NCBI GenBank assembly: GCA_946481025.1
Contig: CAMLNA010000102.1
Coordinates: 1 to 16,057 of the forward strand
Reading direction: 5' to 3'
Length of the DNA stretch: 16,057 nt
Source: an uncultured Rivibacter sp.
GTDB lineage: Bacteria; Pseudomonadota; Gammaproteobacteria; Burkholderiales; Burkholderiaceae
The translations under genes were made by a program, and so were the position numbers. Below, piece after piece: positions 1 through 7,078 of the stretch (the stretch's first letter is position 1; each line of letters opens with the position of its first letter). Below the pieces are notes generated by a model. The model was not told the DNA's origin and ran no database searches. It saw only the letters and a program-made list of their open reading frames with translations.

Positions 1-212
1 TCGGCGTAGTCGAGCATCAGCGTCGAGTCCATCAGCACCGTGCCGTCGTCGCACACCAGCGTGGGAGCCTTCACCACGGGGTTGATGCCCTTGAACTGCT
101 CGAAGGTGCGAAACACCGAGATCGAGCGGTGCTCGAACGGCAGCCCGAGCAGCTGCAATGAAATCGCGACCCGCCGCACATAGGGCGAGTCGAGCATGCC
201 GATGAGTTGCAT
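1..212 (-). CDS. Glutathione S-transferase, N-terminal part (cut by window edge)
   Basis: The first 70 codons of a gene that runs off the left edge. The protein begins MQLIGMLDSPYVRRVAIS and has the thioredoxin-like glutathione-binding fold of GSTs. The SPYVRR segment (about residues 9-14) sits where the glutathione-activating residue lies. KAPTL (about 48-52) carries the conserved cis-proline, and DSTLMLDY (about 62-69) matches the segment that binds the gamma-glutamyl part of glutathione. The start ATG (212-210) is preceded by AGGAGA about 6 bases upstream, which supports it. It is divergent from the next gene, sharing about 110 bases of upstream DNA in which I see no convincing promoter. 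Substrate and GST class cannot be judged without the C-terminal helical domain. Confidence 0.85.
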   Translation of the reverse strand, partial: MQLIGMLDSPYVRRVAISLQLLGLPFEHRSISVFRTFEQFKGINPVVKAPTLVCDDGTVLMDSTLMLDYA

Positions 213-323
213 GAGGTCTCCTGTCGATGGTGGGGGTGTGGCCCGGGTGGCCCTCGGCCGCCGACTATGCATCAACGCAGACTCGCGCACCGCGACGGTT
301 GCGCCCCGCGCAAAATGCCCCGC
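213..323. other. Divergent gap between GST and phosphatase genes
   Basis: 111 bases that must carry the 5' signals of the two divergent genes. Only the AGGAGA ribosome site of the GST gene is clear. A TATGCAT near 268 could be part of a -10 box on either strand, but no matching -35 is seen. Confidence 0.4.
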
Positions 324-908
324 ATGACCCGCCCCATCCACCTCTACCTCGCACGCCACGGCGAGACCGACCTGAACGTGCAGATGCGCTACCAGGGCGC
401 CACCGACATGCCGCTCAACGAGCTTGGCTGGACGCAGGCGCAGATGCTGGCACGGCGCTTGCCGCCCGACATCTCGCGCATCGTCGCGTCGCCGCTGCTG
501 CGCGCGCAGCAGACCGCCTCGCTGGCGTCTCAGGCACGCGGCCTGCCGATCCTCACGATGAGCGAATTCCGCGAGCGTGACTTCGGCGTGTTCGAGACCC
601 TGACCCACGAGGAGACGCAGGCCCGCTACCCGGAGCTCCACGCCCGCAAGGTCGTCATGCAGTGGGACGAGGCGCCTCCGGGCGCCGAAACCATCCGCGA
701 GGTGGTGGCCCGCGTGCAGGCCGGCCTGCAGCGCCTGGAGGCCGAGCACGGCGGCGAATCGGTGCTGCTGGTGGCGCACGGTTTCATCGCGCGTGCGGTG
801 CGCTACCTGGTGAAACGCTGGCCCGAGACCGACTTCTATCTCGAGCCGATGATGGGCAACGGCGAGATCCATCACTACCCCGACCTGCGCTGGACCGCAG
901 CGGTTTGA
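324..908 (+). CDS. Histidine phosphatase (phosphoglycerate-mutase-like) family protein
   Basis: A 194-residue single-domain protein of the histidine phosphatase superfamily, whose members transfer or remove phosphate through a phosphohistidine. The signature LARHGETDLN puts the catalytic histidine at residue 12. SPLLRAQQTA gives the phosphate-binding arginine at 60, EFRERDFG (81-88) contains the likely acid residue, and LLVAHGF gives the second histidine at 152. Length fits broad-specificity phosphatases and the CobC/GpmB group better than glycolytic mutase (about 250). I chose the ATG at 324 because the family N-terminus begins just before the first strand; the ATG at 315 and longer in-frame starts are possible, and none has a clear ribosome site. 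It lies 54 bases before murQ on the same strand, so cotranscription is plausible. The substrate is unknown. Confidence 0.85.
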   Translation: MTRPIHLYLARHGETDLNVQMRYQGATDMPLNELGWTQAQMLARRLPPDISRIVASPLLRAQQTASLASQARGLPILTMSEFRERDFGVFETLTHEETQARYPELHARKVVMQWDEAPPGAETIREVVARVQAGLQRLEAEHGGESVLLVAHGFIARAVRYLVKRWPETDFYLEPMMGNGEIHHYPDLRWTAAV

Positions 909-962
909 CGCCCGCAGGCGTAAGCTCTCGGGACCCTTCTGGTGATCAACACGAACGACACG

Positions 963-1850
963 ATGCTGAAAACCGAAGTCCCGAGCGAGCGCCATCCCCA
1001 CCTCGACCAGTACGACGTCACCGACCTGGTCGAGGCGCTGGTCGAAGACCAGTCCGACGCGCTGCAGGCCGTGCGCGAGGCGCGCGAGGAGATCGCTGCG
1101 GCCGTGATGGCGGCGCTGCCGCGGGTGGCCGGCGGCGGGCGGCTGCTCTACGTGGGCGCCGGCACCTCCGGCCGGCTGGGCGTGCTCGACAGCGTCGAGC
1201 TGTTCCCGACCTTTTCATGGCCCAAGTCGCGCGCCGTCGCGGTGCTGGCCGGCGGGCCGCAGGCCATGTTCGAGGCGGTGGAAGGCGCAGAGGACGACCA
1301 CGCGCGCGGCGAGGCCGACCTGCTGGCACAGCGTCCGGGCCCGCAGGACGTGGTGATCCTGCTGGCCGCCTCGGGCACCACGCCCTATGTGCTGGGCGCA
1401 CTGAAGGCGGCGCGCGCGTCGGGAGCGCTTTCCATCGGCATCGCCAACAACCCCGATGCCCCGCTCACGCGCGGCGCCGAGGTGGCCGTGACGCTGAACA
1501 CCGGCTCCGAGATCATTTCCGGCAGCACCCGGCTCAAGGCCGCCACCGCGCAGAAGGTCGCGCTCAACGCGCTGTCCTCGGCCATCATGGTGCGGCTGCA
1601 CAAGGTGTGGGGCAACCTGATGGTCGACCTGCACCCCACCAACAGCAAGCTGTACCGGCGCGCGCTGCACCTCACGATGCGCGCCACCGGCTCAGACGAG
1701 GCAACCGCGCGCCGCGTGCTCGAGGCGAGCCAGTACCACGTGAAGGTGGCCATCGTGGCCATCATGAAGGACATCGATCCGCAAGCCGCACGACAGCGGC
1801 TGGCGGCCGTCGAAGGCAACGTCGGACTGGCGCTGGCCGACCCGCGCTGA
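963..1850 (+). CDS. murQ: N-acetylmuramic acid 6-phosphate etherase MurQ
   Basis: Cytoplasmic peptidoglycan-recycling enzyme that cleaves the lactyl ether of MurNAc-6-phosphate to give GlcNAc-6-phosphate and D-lactate. The 295-residue product carries the SIS-domain sugar-phosphate site: GGGRLLYVGAGTSGRLG (about 57-73), AASGTTPYV (135-143) and the long motif around STRLKAATAQK (188-198). From memory of the E. coli protein, its catalytic glutamates correspond to E79 (in SVELFPT) and E110 (in VEGAED). NLMVDLHPTN (218-227) is also typical. I prefer the ATG at 963 because relatives in this order begin with a similar MLKTE...SER segment; a GTG at 942 in the same frame would add seven residues. Neither start has a good Shine-Dalgarno. 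The neighbouring phosphatase gene may be its partner, but that is inference. Confidence 0.93.
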   Translation: MLKTEVPSERHPHLDQYDVTDLVEALVEDQSDALQAVREAREEIAAAVMAALPRVAGGGRLLYVGAGTSGRLGVLDSVELFPTFSWPKSRAVAVLAGGPQAMFEAVEGAEDDHARGEADLLAQRPGPQDVVILLAASGTTPYVLGALKAARASGALSIGIANNPDAPLTRGAEVAVTLNTGSEIISGSTRLKAATAQKVALNALSSAIMVRLHKVWGNLMVDLHPTNSKLYRRALHLTMRATGSDEATARRVLEASQYHVKVAIVAIMKDIDPQAARQRLAAVEGNVGLALADPR

Positions 1851-1893
1851 GCGCTGCTCGCACCGGCATTGCGAAGAAGTGTGAAGTTGCGCG

Positions 1894-1910
1894 CCCTGTG
1901 CTTGGCAGGG
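1894..1910. repeat. Short inverted repeat between murQ and the hydrolase gene
   Basis: CCCTG and CAGGG are separated by seven bases in the 107-base gap. It is too short and lacks a following T-run, so it is only a weak candidate for a transcript end or operator. Confidence 0.2.
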
Positions 1911-1957
1911 TCAAAGCCGGTCGAGTAAAAGGGCTCCCCCAACCTGGAGGCCTCAAG

Positions 1958-2869
1958 ATGGCGCAGCAAGACGATCCCAAGCCCCTCAGCAAAGCCGGCG
2001 ACTTCCACCCCGAAGTGCTGCGGTTGTTCGACAAGTACGTGCACGGCGGCATCGACCGCCGCGGTTTTCTCGACGGCGCCGCGAAGTTCGCCGTCGGCGG
2101 CGTGACGGCCGCGACGCTGCTCGAAGCGCTGAGTCCCAAGTTCGCCGCGGCGCAGAAGGTCAAGCCCGACGACAGCCGGCTGAAGGCCGAATACGTGGAG
2201 TTCGCGTCGCCGCAGGGCCACGGCAAGGCTCGCGGCTATCTGGTGAAGCCGGCCAAGGCGAGCGGCAAGCTGCCCACGGTGCTGGTGGTGCACGAGAACC
2301 GCGGCCTGAACCCGCACATCGAGGACATCGCCCGCCGCATCGCGCTCGACAACTTCGTGGCCTTTGCGCCCGACGCGCTGTACACGCTGGGCGGCTATCC
2401 CGGCGACGAAGACAAGGCGCGCGAACTGTTCGCCAAGCTGGAGCAGCCCAAGGCCTATGAAGACTTCGTTGCGGCGGCCCAATGGCTGAAGGCACGCCCC
2501 GAAGGCAACGGCAAGCTCGGCGTGGTGGGCTTCTGCTACGGCGGCGGCGTGGCCAACTACCTCGCCACCCGCCTGCCCGAGCTCAATGCCTCGGTGCCCT
2601 TCTACGGCAACGCGGCGCCGGCCGACAAGGTGCCCAACATCAAGGCGCGGCTGCTCATCCATTTCGCCGAGAACGACGAGCGCATCAACGCGGCCTGGCC
2701 GGCCTACGAGACGGCGCTGAAGGCGGCCGACGTGAAGTACGAGGCGCACAAGTATCCCGGCACCCAGCACGGCTTCAACAACGACACCACGCCGCGTTTC
2801 GACGAGGCCGCCGCGAAACTGGCCTGGCAGCGCACCATCGACTTCTTCAACCAGACGCTGCGGGCTTAG
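1958..2869 (+). CDS. yghX: Tat-type dienelactone hydrolase family protein (YghX-like)
   Basis: A 303-residue alpha/beta hydrolase of the dienelactone hydrolase family, closely resembling E. coli YghX over its whole length. The catalytic cysteine is C193 in GFCYGGG, with D240 (in AEND) and H271 (in QHGFNND) completing the triad; E113 in VHENRG matches the glutamate that activates the cysteine. The N-terminus has the twin arginine R34-R35 in DRRGFLDG, a hydrophobic stretch (about 44-57) and a possible AAA cleavage site near residue 65, so export by the Tat pathway is likely. The ATG at 1958 has GGAGG seven bases upstream. Its stop codon overlaps the stop of the convergent dehydrogenase gene by four bases. 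The natural substrate of YghX-type proteins is not established. Confidence 0.87.
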   Translation: MAQQDDPKPLSKAGDFHPEVLRLFDKYVHGGIDRRGFLDGAAKFAVGGVTAATLLEALSPKFAAAQKVKPDDSRLKAEYVEFASPQGHGKARGYLVKPAKASGKLPTVLVVHENRGLNPHIEDIARRIALDNFVAFAPDALYTLGGYPGDEDKARELFAKLEQPKAYEDFVAAAQWLKARPEGNGKLGVVGFCYGGGVANYLATRLPELNASVPFYGNAAPADKVPNIKARLLIHFAENDERINAAWPAYETALKAADVKYEAHKYPGTQHGFNNDTTPRFDEAAAKLAWQRTIDFFNQTLRA

Positions 2870-4143
2870 TCAGCGCCCGGTCGGTAGGGCTCCGCGCCGA
2901 TGGCAGGGGTGCGCCCCTGCATCAGGTCGGCCAGCAGCGACGCGCTGCCTGCGGCCAGCGTGAGGCCCAGCGCGCCGTGGCCGGTGTTGACCCACAGGTT
3001 GGGCCAGCGGGTCGGGCCCACGAGCGGCCGGCCCGAGGGCGTGGCCGGGCGCAGGCCGGCCCACGGATGCACCTGCGAGAAGTCGCAGGCGCCGGGAAAG
3101 GTGTCCCGCACGGCCTGGCACAACGCTTCGATGCGCCGCCCGTCCACCGCCCGGTCGCTGCCGCACAGCTCGGCGAAGCCGGCCACCCTGAGCGAACCGC
3201 CCAGGCGCGCATGCACCAGCTTGCGGGCGCTGTCGGTGATGCTGGCGCGCGGCGCGGCGGCCGGCTGCACCACCGGCAGCGTGATGCTGTAGCCCTTGAT
3301 CGGCTCGATCGGCAGCGACATGCCCAGCGGCTGCAGCAGGGCGGCACTGGCCGGGCCCGCGGCCAGCACGAAGGCGTCGGCGGCGATCTCGTCGCCGGTG
3401 CGCAGCCTGAGCGCGGCGATGCGCCCGCCCCTGCGCACGAAACCCTCGGCGGTGCAGCCCAGCCGCCACTGCACGCTGCCCGTTTGCCGTGCCAGCGCGG
3501 CCGCCAGCTTCGCGGCATCGATCACCTCCTCATCTTCGGTCCACACGCCGAAGGCGATGCCGCCGCCTCCGGTGGCGGCCAGCGCAGGTTCCAGCGTGCG
3601 GCATTCGCCGGCGCTCACCAGCCGCTGCCGGCAGCCGAGGCCCCGTTGGAATTCGAGTTGCCGCGCCACCGACTCGCGCTGGGCCGCCTGGCGGTACAGC
3701 ACCAGCTTGCCGGGCTGCGCATGGCCGGCCGCCAGCGCGGCCTCGCCGAGCGCGGGTTCGCGCAGCCAGCGATGCAGCACCTCGCGGCTGTGGAACGACA
3801 GGGCCAGCAGCTCGGCCGTGGTGCGTCGCACCTGGGCGTGGCGGCAGGCCAGCACGAAGGCCAGCAGCCAGCGCAGGTGCGCCCATTCGGGCCGCGGCCG
3901 CCAGCGCAGCGGGCTGTCGGGCGCGAGCAGCCAGCGCGGCAGCGCCGCCAGCGCCGCCGGCGTGGCCAGCGGCTCGACGTAGCTGTAGCTCAGCTGCGCG
4001 CCGTTGGCGAGCGTGGCGCCCTGGCCGGGCGAGGCGGCGGCATCGACCAGCGTGACCTGCCAGCCGTCGCGCGCCAACGCATGGGCGGTGGCGCAGCCCA
4101 CGATGCCGGCGCCGACGACACAAGCCTTGCGCGGGGTGCTCAT
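2866..4143 (-). CDS. D-amino acid dehydrogenase family FAD oxidoreductase (DadA-like)
   Basis: A 425-residue flavoprotein of the DAO/DadA family, which oxidises amino acids (typically D-forms, giving 2-oxoacid and ammonia) and passes electrons to the respiratory chain. The FAD-binding motif VVGAGIVGCATA is at residues 9-20 with an acidic end of strand 2 (VDA). Family marks follow: IKGYSIT in the middle, and near the C-terminus GLRPATPSGRPLVG and NTGHGALGLTLA, which contact the flavin. The length is close to E. coli DadA (432). The start ATG at 4143 overlaps the stop of the upstream racemase gene as ATGA, a sign of translational coupling and a strong reason for this start. With the racemase and the periplasmic binding protein it forms a likely amino-acid utilisation operon. 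The exact substrate (D-Glu, D-Asp, D-Ala or another amine) cannot be read from the sequence. Confidence 0.87.
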   Translation of the reverse strand: MSTPRKACVVGAGIVGCATAHALARDGWQVTLVDAAASPGQGATLANGAQLSYSYVEPLATPAALAALPRWLLAPDSPLRWRPRPEWAHLRWLLAFVLACRHAQVRRTTAELLALSFHSREVLHRWLREPALGEAALAAGHAQPGKLVLYRQAAQRESVARQLEFQRGLGCRQRLVSAGECRTLEPALAATGGGGIAFGVWTEDEEVIDAAKLAAALARQTGSVQWRLGCTAEGFVRRGGRIAALRLRTGDEIAADAFVLAAGPASAALLQPLGMSLPIEPIKGYSITLPVVQPAAAPRASITDSARKLVHARLGGSLRVAGFAELCGSDRAVDGRRIEALCQAVRDTFPGACDFSQVHPWAGLRPATPSGRPLVGPTRWPNLWVNTGHGALGLTLAAGSASLLADLMQGRTPAIGAEPYRPGAD

Positions 4144-4922
4144 TCGCCGGCGTGCAGCTTTGCCAGCGACCACGCCACGGCCTGCCGCGCCAGCGCGGCC
4201 GTCGCGTCGACGAGCGGCACGCCGCCGGCCTCGTGTTCTTCACGCAGGGCCAGCGGGATCTCGGTGCAGCCCAGCACAAGCGCCTGCGCACCGCGGTGCA
4301 CCAGCGCCCGCGCGGCCTGCCGCAGGCAGGCTTCGCCCTGTGCAAGGTCACCGGCCTTCACCGCCGCGATGCCGGGCATGACCCACTCGATCACCTCGCC
4401 GGCGGTCGGGAGCGCCCAGGTCGCCCGGCCGCCCCCGCGGTTCACGTACAAGGCCGAGGCCAGCGTGGCATCGGTGGCCAGCAGCCCCAGGCGTGCACCG
4501 GGGCCGACGCGTTCGTGCGCCTCGGCGAGCGCTGCGTCCACCAGGTGCAGCATCGGCAGGCCGAGTGCCGGCTGCAGCTCGTCGAACCACAGGTGCGCGG
4601 TGTTGCAGGGCACCACCACCAGCTGCGCGCCGGCCGCCACCAGGCGCCGCCCGCTGGCCAGCATGGCCGCCAGCGGCGAGGCGCCTTCGCCGCGGTAGGC
4701 GGCGGTGCGGTCGGGCACCTGCGGGATGGAACTCACCACCACCGGCACGTGGTCCTGGTCGTTCGCGGCCGGCGTGGCAGCGAGCATCTTGTGCAGGAAG
4801 TCGAGCGTGGCGGCCGGGCCCATGCCGCCCAGCACACCCACCACGCCGGCGGCTTGCTGCACGTGGGCATCGGGCGGGCAGGGCGCAGCGCGCCCGCGCA
4901 CGGCGTGCGCTGCGGTGTCCAT
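4140..4922 (-). CDS. Aspartate/glutamate racemase family protein
   Basis: A 260-residue cofactor-independent amino-acid racemase of the Asp/Glu racemase superfamily. The two catalytic cysteines expected for the two-base mechanism are C106 in VVPCNTAH and C219 in LGCTEIPL. GVLGGMGPAATLDF (about 29-42) is the typical N-terminal strand-loop of the aspartate racemase/YgeA branch, which separates it from MurI-type glutamate racemases. The ATG at 4922 is the first possible in the frame after the upstream gene, but no ribosome site is visible; it begins 29 bases after the binding-protein gene, so reinitiation may serve. The first 20 or so residues are not family-like, so a GTG at codon 21 is an alternative. 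Sharing an operon with a GltI-type receptor suggests acidic amino acids as substrates (inference). Confidence 0.87.
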   Translation of the reverse strand: MDTAAHAVRGRAAPCPPDAHVQQAAGVVGVLGGMGPAATLDFLHKMLAATPAANDQDHVPVVVSSIPQVPDRTAAYRGEGASPLAAMLASGRRLVAAGAQLVVVPCNTAHLWFDELQPALGLPMLHLVDAALAEAHERVGPGARLGLLATDATLASALYVNRGGGRATWALPTAGEVIEWVMPGIAAVKAGDLAQGEACLRQAARALVHRGAQALVLGCTEIPLALREEHEAGGVPLVDATAALARQAVAWSLAKLHAGE

Positions 4923-4951
4923 CGGTGTGGAGAGCGAGGGCTCGGCGCGTG

Positions 4952-5845
4952 TCAGAGCGCGGGCTTGTCGGACAGCGACTTGAGGTTGTCCTGCAGCTCG
5001 CGGCTCATCGGTGCGTTGAGGTTGATGCCCTTGGGCGGGATGGGCGACTGGAACCACTTCTTGTAGAGCCGCTCGAACTCGCCGCTCTTCATGAGCCCGG
5101 TGAGGGTGCCGTCCACCAGCTTCTTGAAGGCCGGGTCGTCCTTGCGCAGCATGATCGCGTAGGGCTCCACCTGGATGGGCTCTCCCACCACCGCGAAGTC
5201 CGCCGGATTGGCCGCCGACGCGCGCAGGCCGTACAGCAGGATGTCGTCCATGCCGAACGCGTCGGCCCGGCCCTGCTGCACCAGCAGCGCCGACTCCGCA
5301 TGGTCCTTGGCGCCGATCAGCTCGAAGGGCTGCTTGCGTTCGTTGTTCAGCTTGCGCAGCACCAGCATGTTGGTGGTGCCGGTGGTGGTGACCACCTTCT
5401 TGCCGGCCAGGTCGTCCACGCTCTTGATCGGGGCGCCGGCCTTCACGAGGAAACGCGTGCCGGTGTAGAAGTAGTTGATCGCGAAATCGACCTGCTTGCC
5501 GCGCTCGGAGTTGTTGGTGGTGGAGCCGCATTCGATGTCGATGGTGCCGTTCTGCAGCAGCGGGATGCGGTTCTGCGACGTGACCGCCTGCGTGGACACC
5601 TTCAGGTCGGCGCGGCCGGTGGCCTTCTTCACCTCGTCGACGATGCGGCCGCAGATCTCCCAGCCGAAGCCCGTGGGCTGGCCCTTGTCGTCGAGGTATG
5701 AGAACGGGATCGACGACTCGCGGTAGGCCACGGTGATGCCGCCCGAAGCCTTGACCTTGTCGAGCGTGCCGGCGGGCTGCTGCGCCTGCGCGGGCAGCGC
5801 CATGCACGAAGCCAGCAGGCACAGGGAAAGAGGAACGAGCCGCAT
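4952..5845 (-). CDS. Glutamate/aspartate ABC transporter substrate-binding protein (GltI-type)
   Basis: A 297-residue periplasmic receptor of the family 3 solute-binding proteins. A signal peptide (MRLVPLSLCLLASCMALPAQA, cleavage after residue 21) precedes the mature protein. The sequence follows E. coli GltI closely: YRESSIPFSY (41-50), SQNRIPLLQNGT (90-101), IECGSTTNN (104-112), TGTR (128-131), AKDH (179-182) and NPIPPK-like SPIPPKG near the C-terminus. R42, S90, R93, S108, T109, R131 and H182 are at positions where GltI-type receptors hold the ligand's carboxylates. The ATG at 5845 has GAGGAG five bases upstream. No permease or ATPase genes follow, so it must rely on a membrane complex encoded elsewhere. 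A LysR-type box lies about 80 bases upstream of the start. Confidence 0.9.
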   Translation of the reverse strand: MRLVPLSLCLLASCMALPAQAQQPAGTLDKVKASGGITVAYRESSIPFSYLDDKGQPTGFGWEICGRIVDEVKKATGRADLKVSTQAVTSQNRIPLLQNGTIDIECGSTTNNSERGKQVDFAINYFYTGTRFLVKAGAPIKSVDDLAGKKVVTTTGTTNMLVLRKLNNERKQPFELIGAKDHAESALLVQQGRADAFGMDDILLYGLRASAANPADFAVVGEPIQVEPYAIMLRKDDPAFKKLVDGTLTGLMKSGEFERLYKKWFQSPIPPKGINLNAPMSRELQDNLKSLSDKPAL

Positions 5846-5876
5846 GAGAACTCCTCGCAGTGGATGGGTGGACGCC

Positions 5877-5905
5877 ATGCTATGCAGCCTGCACGCGGCA
5901 TGCCA
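5877..5905 (-). promoter_or_regulatory. Possible sigma-70 promoter of the binding-protein operon
   Basis: On the minus strand TGGCAT (5905-5900) and TAGCAT (5882-5877) are 17 bases apart, a weak match to -35 and -10 boxes. A start near 5870 would put the LysR-type box centre near -63, where LysR activators usually bind. The elements themselves are poor matches, so this rests mainly on geometry. Confidence 0.3.
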
Positions 5906-5924
5906 TCGTGTTTTCGCGCCCTCC

Positions 5925-5941
5925 CATAAGGCCGGCTTATG
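5925..5941. promoter_or_regulatory. LysR-type operator: perfect CATAAG-N5-CTTATG inverted repeat
   Basis: CATAAG (5925-5930) and CTTATG (5936-5941) are perfect inverted repeats around GCCGG. The core ATAAG-N5-CTTAT contains the T-N11-A arrangement of LysR-family recognition sites. It lies between the lysR-type gene and the binding-protein gene and stands out as A/T-rich in GC-rich DNA. The neighbouring LysR protein is the obvious candidate to bind it. Confidence 0.65.
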
Positions 5942-5969
5942 AGGGGCCTGGGAAGGCGCGGCGGGAAAT

Positions 5970-6860
5970 TCAGGCCGCTTCGGCGGTGGCGGCGCGGAAC
6001 GCCTCGATGAACTCCGCCACCGGCCGGGTGGAGCGCACGCCCTGCGGCAGCAGCGCACGCACCGTGACCGGCACCTCCGGCAGCAGGGTGCGCACGTGCA
6101 GCAACTCGCTGCGGCTGGCCTGGGCCGTGAAGGAGTCGATCACCGCCGGCCCGAAACCCTGCTCGGCCAGCACCATGGCGGTGTGGTGCGTCTGCACCGT
6201 GATGTCGCCGCGCGGCTCCAGGCCCAGGCGGGTCCACTGCTCGGCCAGCATCGCACCCAGCGGATCGCGCTCGTCGATGCGGATCACCGCGCCGCGCACC
6301 ACGTCTTCGAGGGCCACGGTGGTACGGCGGTCGGCGCCGGGGGAGCCCACGCGCGACACGCACACGAGCCGGCCGGTGGCCACCAGCTCCTCGTGCAGCA
6401 CGGGGTGCTGCGCACTGCCGTAGACGATGCCCACGTCGGCCTCCTGCAGCGCGATCGCCTGCGCGATCTCGCGCGAATGCAGCGTGCGGATCGACACCGA
6501 CATCTTCGGGTAGCGCGCCCTGAACCGCTGCAGCGCCGCCGGCAGCGCGCTCACCGCCAGCGAAGGCACCACCATCACGCGCAGTTCCTGGCTCGGGCCC
6601 TGCCGCAACGCACCTGCCAGCCGGCGCACCAGCTCCAGCTGCGACAACAGGCGCTGCACTTCCGGATACAGCGCCTGCGCTTCGCGTGTGGGCACCAGCC
6701 GGTTGCGCTGGCGGGTGAACAGGCCATAGCCCAGCTGCAGCTCGGCATGCTGCAGCGTCTGCGTGATGGCCGGCTGCGTGACGTGCAGCAGTTTCGCTGC
6801 GCCGCTCACCGTGCCGGTGAGCATGACGGCGTTGAAGACCTCGATGTGCTTGAGTCGCAT
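5970..6860 (-). CDS. LysR family transcriptional regulator
   Basis: A 296-residue regulator with the usual LysR layout and length. Residues 1-60 form the winged helix-turn-helix: the recognition segment runs through TVSGAAKLLHVTQPAITQTLQHAE (about 17-40) and is followed by the linker helix. Residues of about 90-290 form the effector-binding domain, with LRVMVVPSLAVSALP (92-106) as its first strand and helix. It is encoded just upstream of, and in the same direction as, the GltI-type receptor, racemase and dehydrogenase genes, and an operator-like inverted repeat lies in the gap between them. It is therefore probably the activator of that operon, responding to the transported amino acid or its product (inference). 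The ATG at 6860 has no clear Shine-Dalgarno. A 218-base gap separates it from the divergent peptidase gene. Confidence 0.9.
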   Translation of the reverse strand: MRLKHIEVFNAVMLTGTVSGAAKLLHVTQPAITQTLQHAELQLGYGLFTRQRNRLVPTREAQALYPEVQRLLSQLELVRRLAGALRQGPSQELRVMVVPSLAVSALPAALQRFRARYPKMSVSIRTLHSREIAQAIALQEADVGIVYGSAQHPVLHEELVATGRLVCVSRVGSPGADRRTTVALEDVVRGAVIRIDERDPLGAMLAEQWTRLGLEPRGDITVQTHHTAMVLAEQGFGPAVIDSFTAQASRSELLHVRTLLPEVPVTVRALLPQGVRSTRPVAEFIEAFRAATAEAA

Positions 6861-7078
6861 GGCGGGCGCCGCGGCGGCGGGGGAGCGGCATGGGGAGAAC
6901 GCTGCGCCGCAGTGTTACAGAAAGCCGCCGCGACAACCCTTTCACGCCCGGCCGGCGGATCGCACGAACAGGCGGGCAAAACGCCGATTAGTTCCTTCTT
7001 CAACAAACGCGCCTCGCTTCACAGTGACGCCTGCAGACGACAGGTCATCACAGCGAGGGGCTTATCAAGACGATCGCG
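6861..7078. other. Divergent gap between lysR and the peptidase gene
   Basis: 218 bases between divergent genes, so both promoters should be here. I see no second copy of the CATAAG-N5-CTTATG box; only a half-site-like CTTATC at 7061-7066. A TTCACA at 7018-7023 could be a -35 element without a clear -10. Confidence 0.4.

Noticed and set aside
1385..2770. A 461-codon open frame on the minus strand opposite murQ and the hydrolase
   Set aside because: It runs across two well-identified genes and the gap between them, with shadow-type composition and no motif.
3174..3469. Possible frame-shifted or second copy of the dehydrogenase in other minus-strand frames
   Set aside because: The main frame is intact from start to stop with all family motifs, so the other frames are shadows.
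2482..4698. A 738-codon open frame on the plus strand opposite the dehydrogenase and racemase genes
   Set aside because: Low-complexity Arg/Ala/Gln composition, and both opposite genes have catalytic motifs and a coupled ATGA junction.
5945..5976. GGCCTG and CAGGCC pair around the lysR stop codon as a terminator
   Set aside because: The loop is 20 bases, the arms are six, and no T-run follows on the minus strand.
6867..6876. Perfect palindrome CGCCGCGGCG just upstream of the lysR start
   Set aside because: Such GC palindromes arise easily in this composition and it lacks operator-like spacing.
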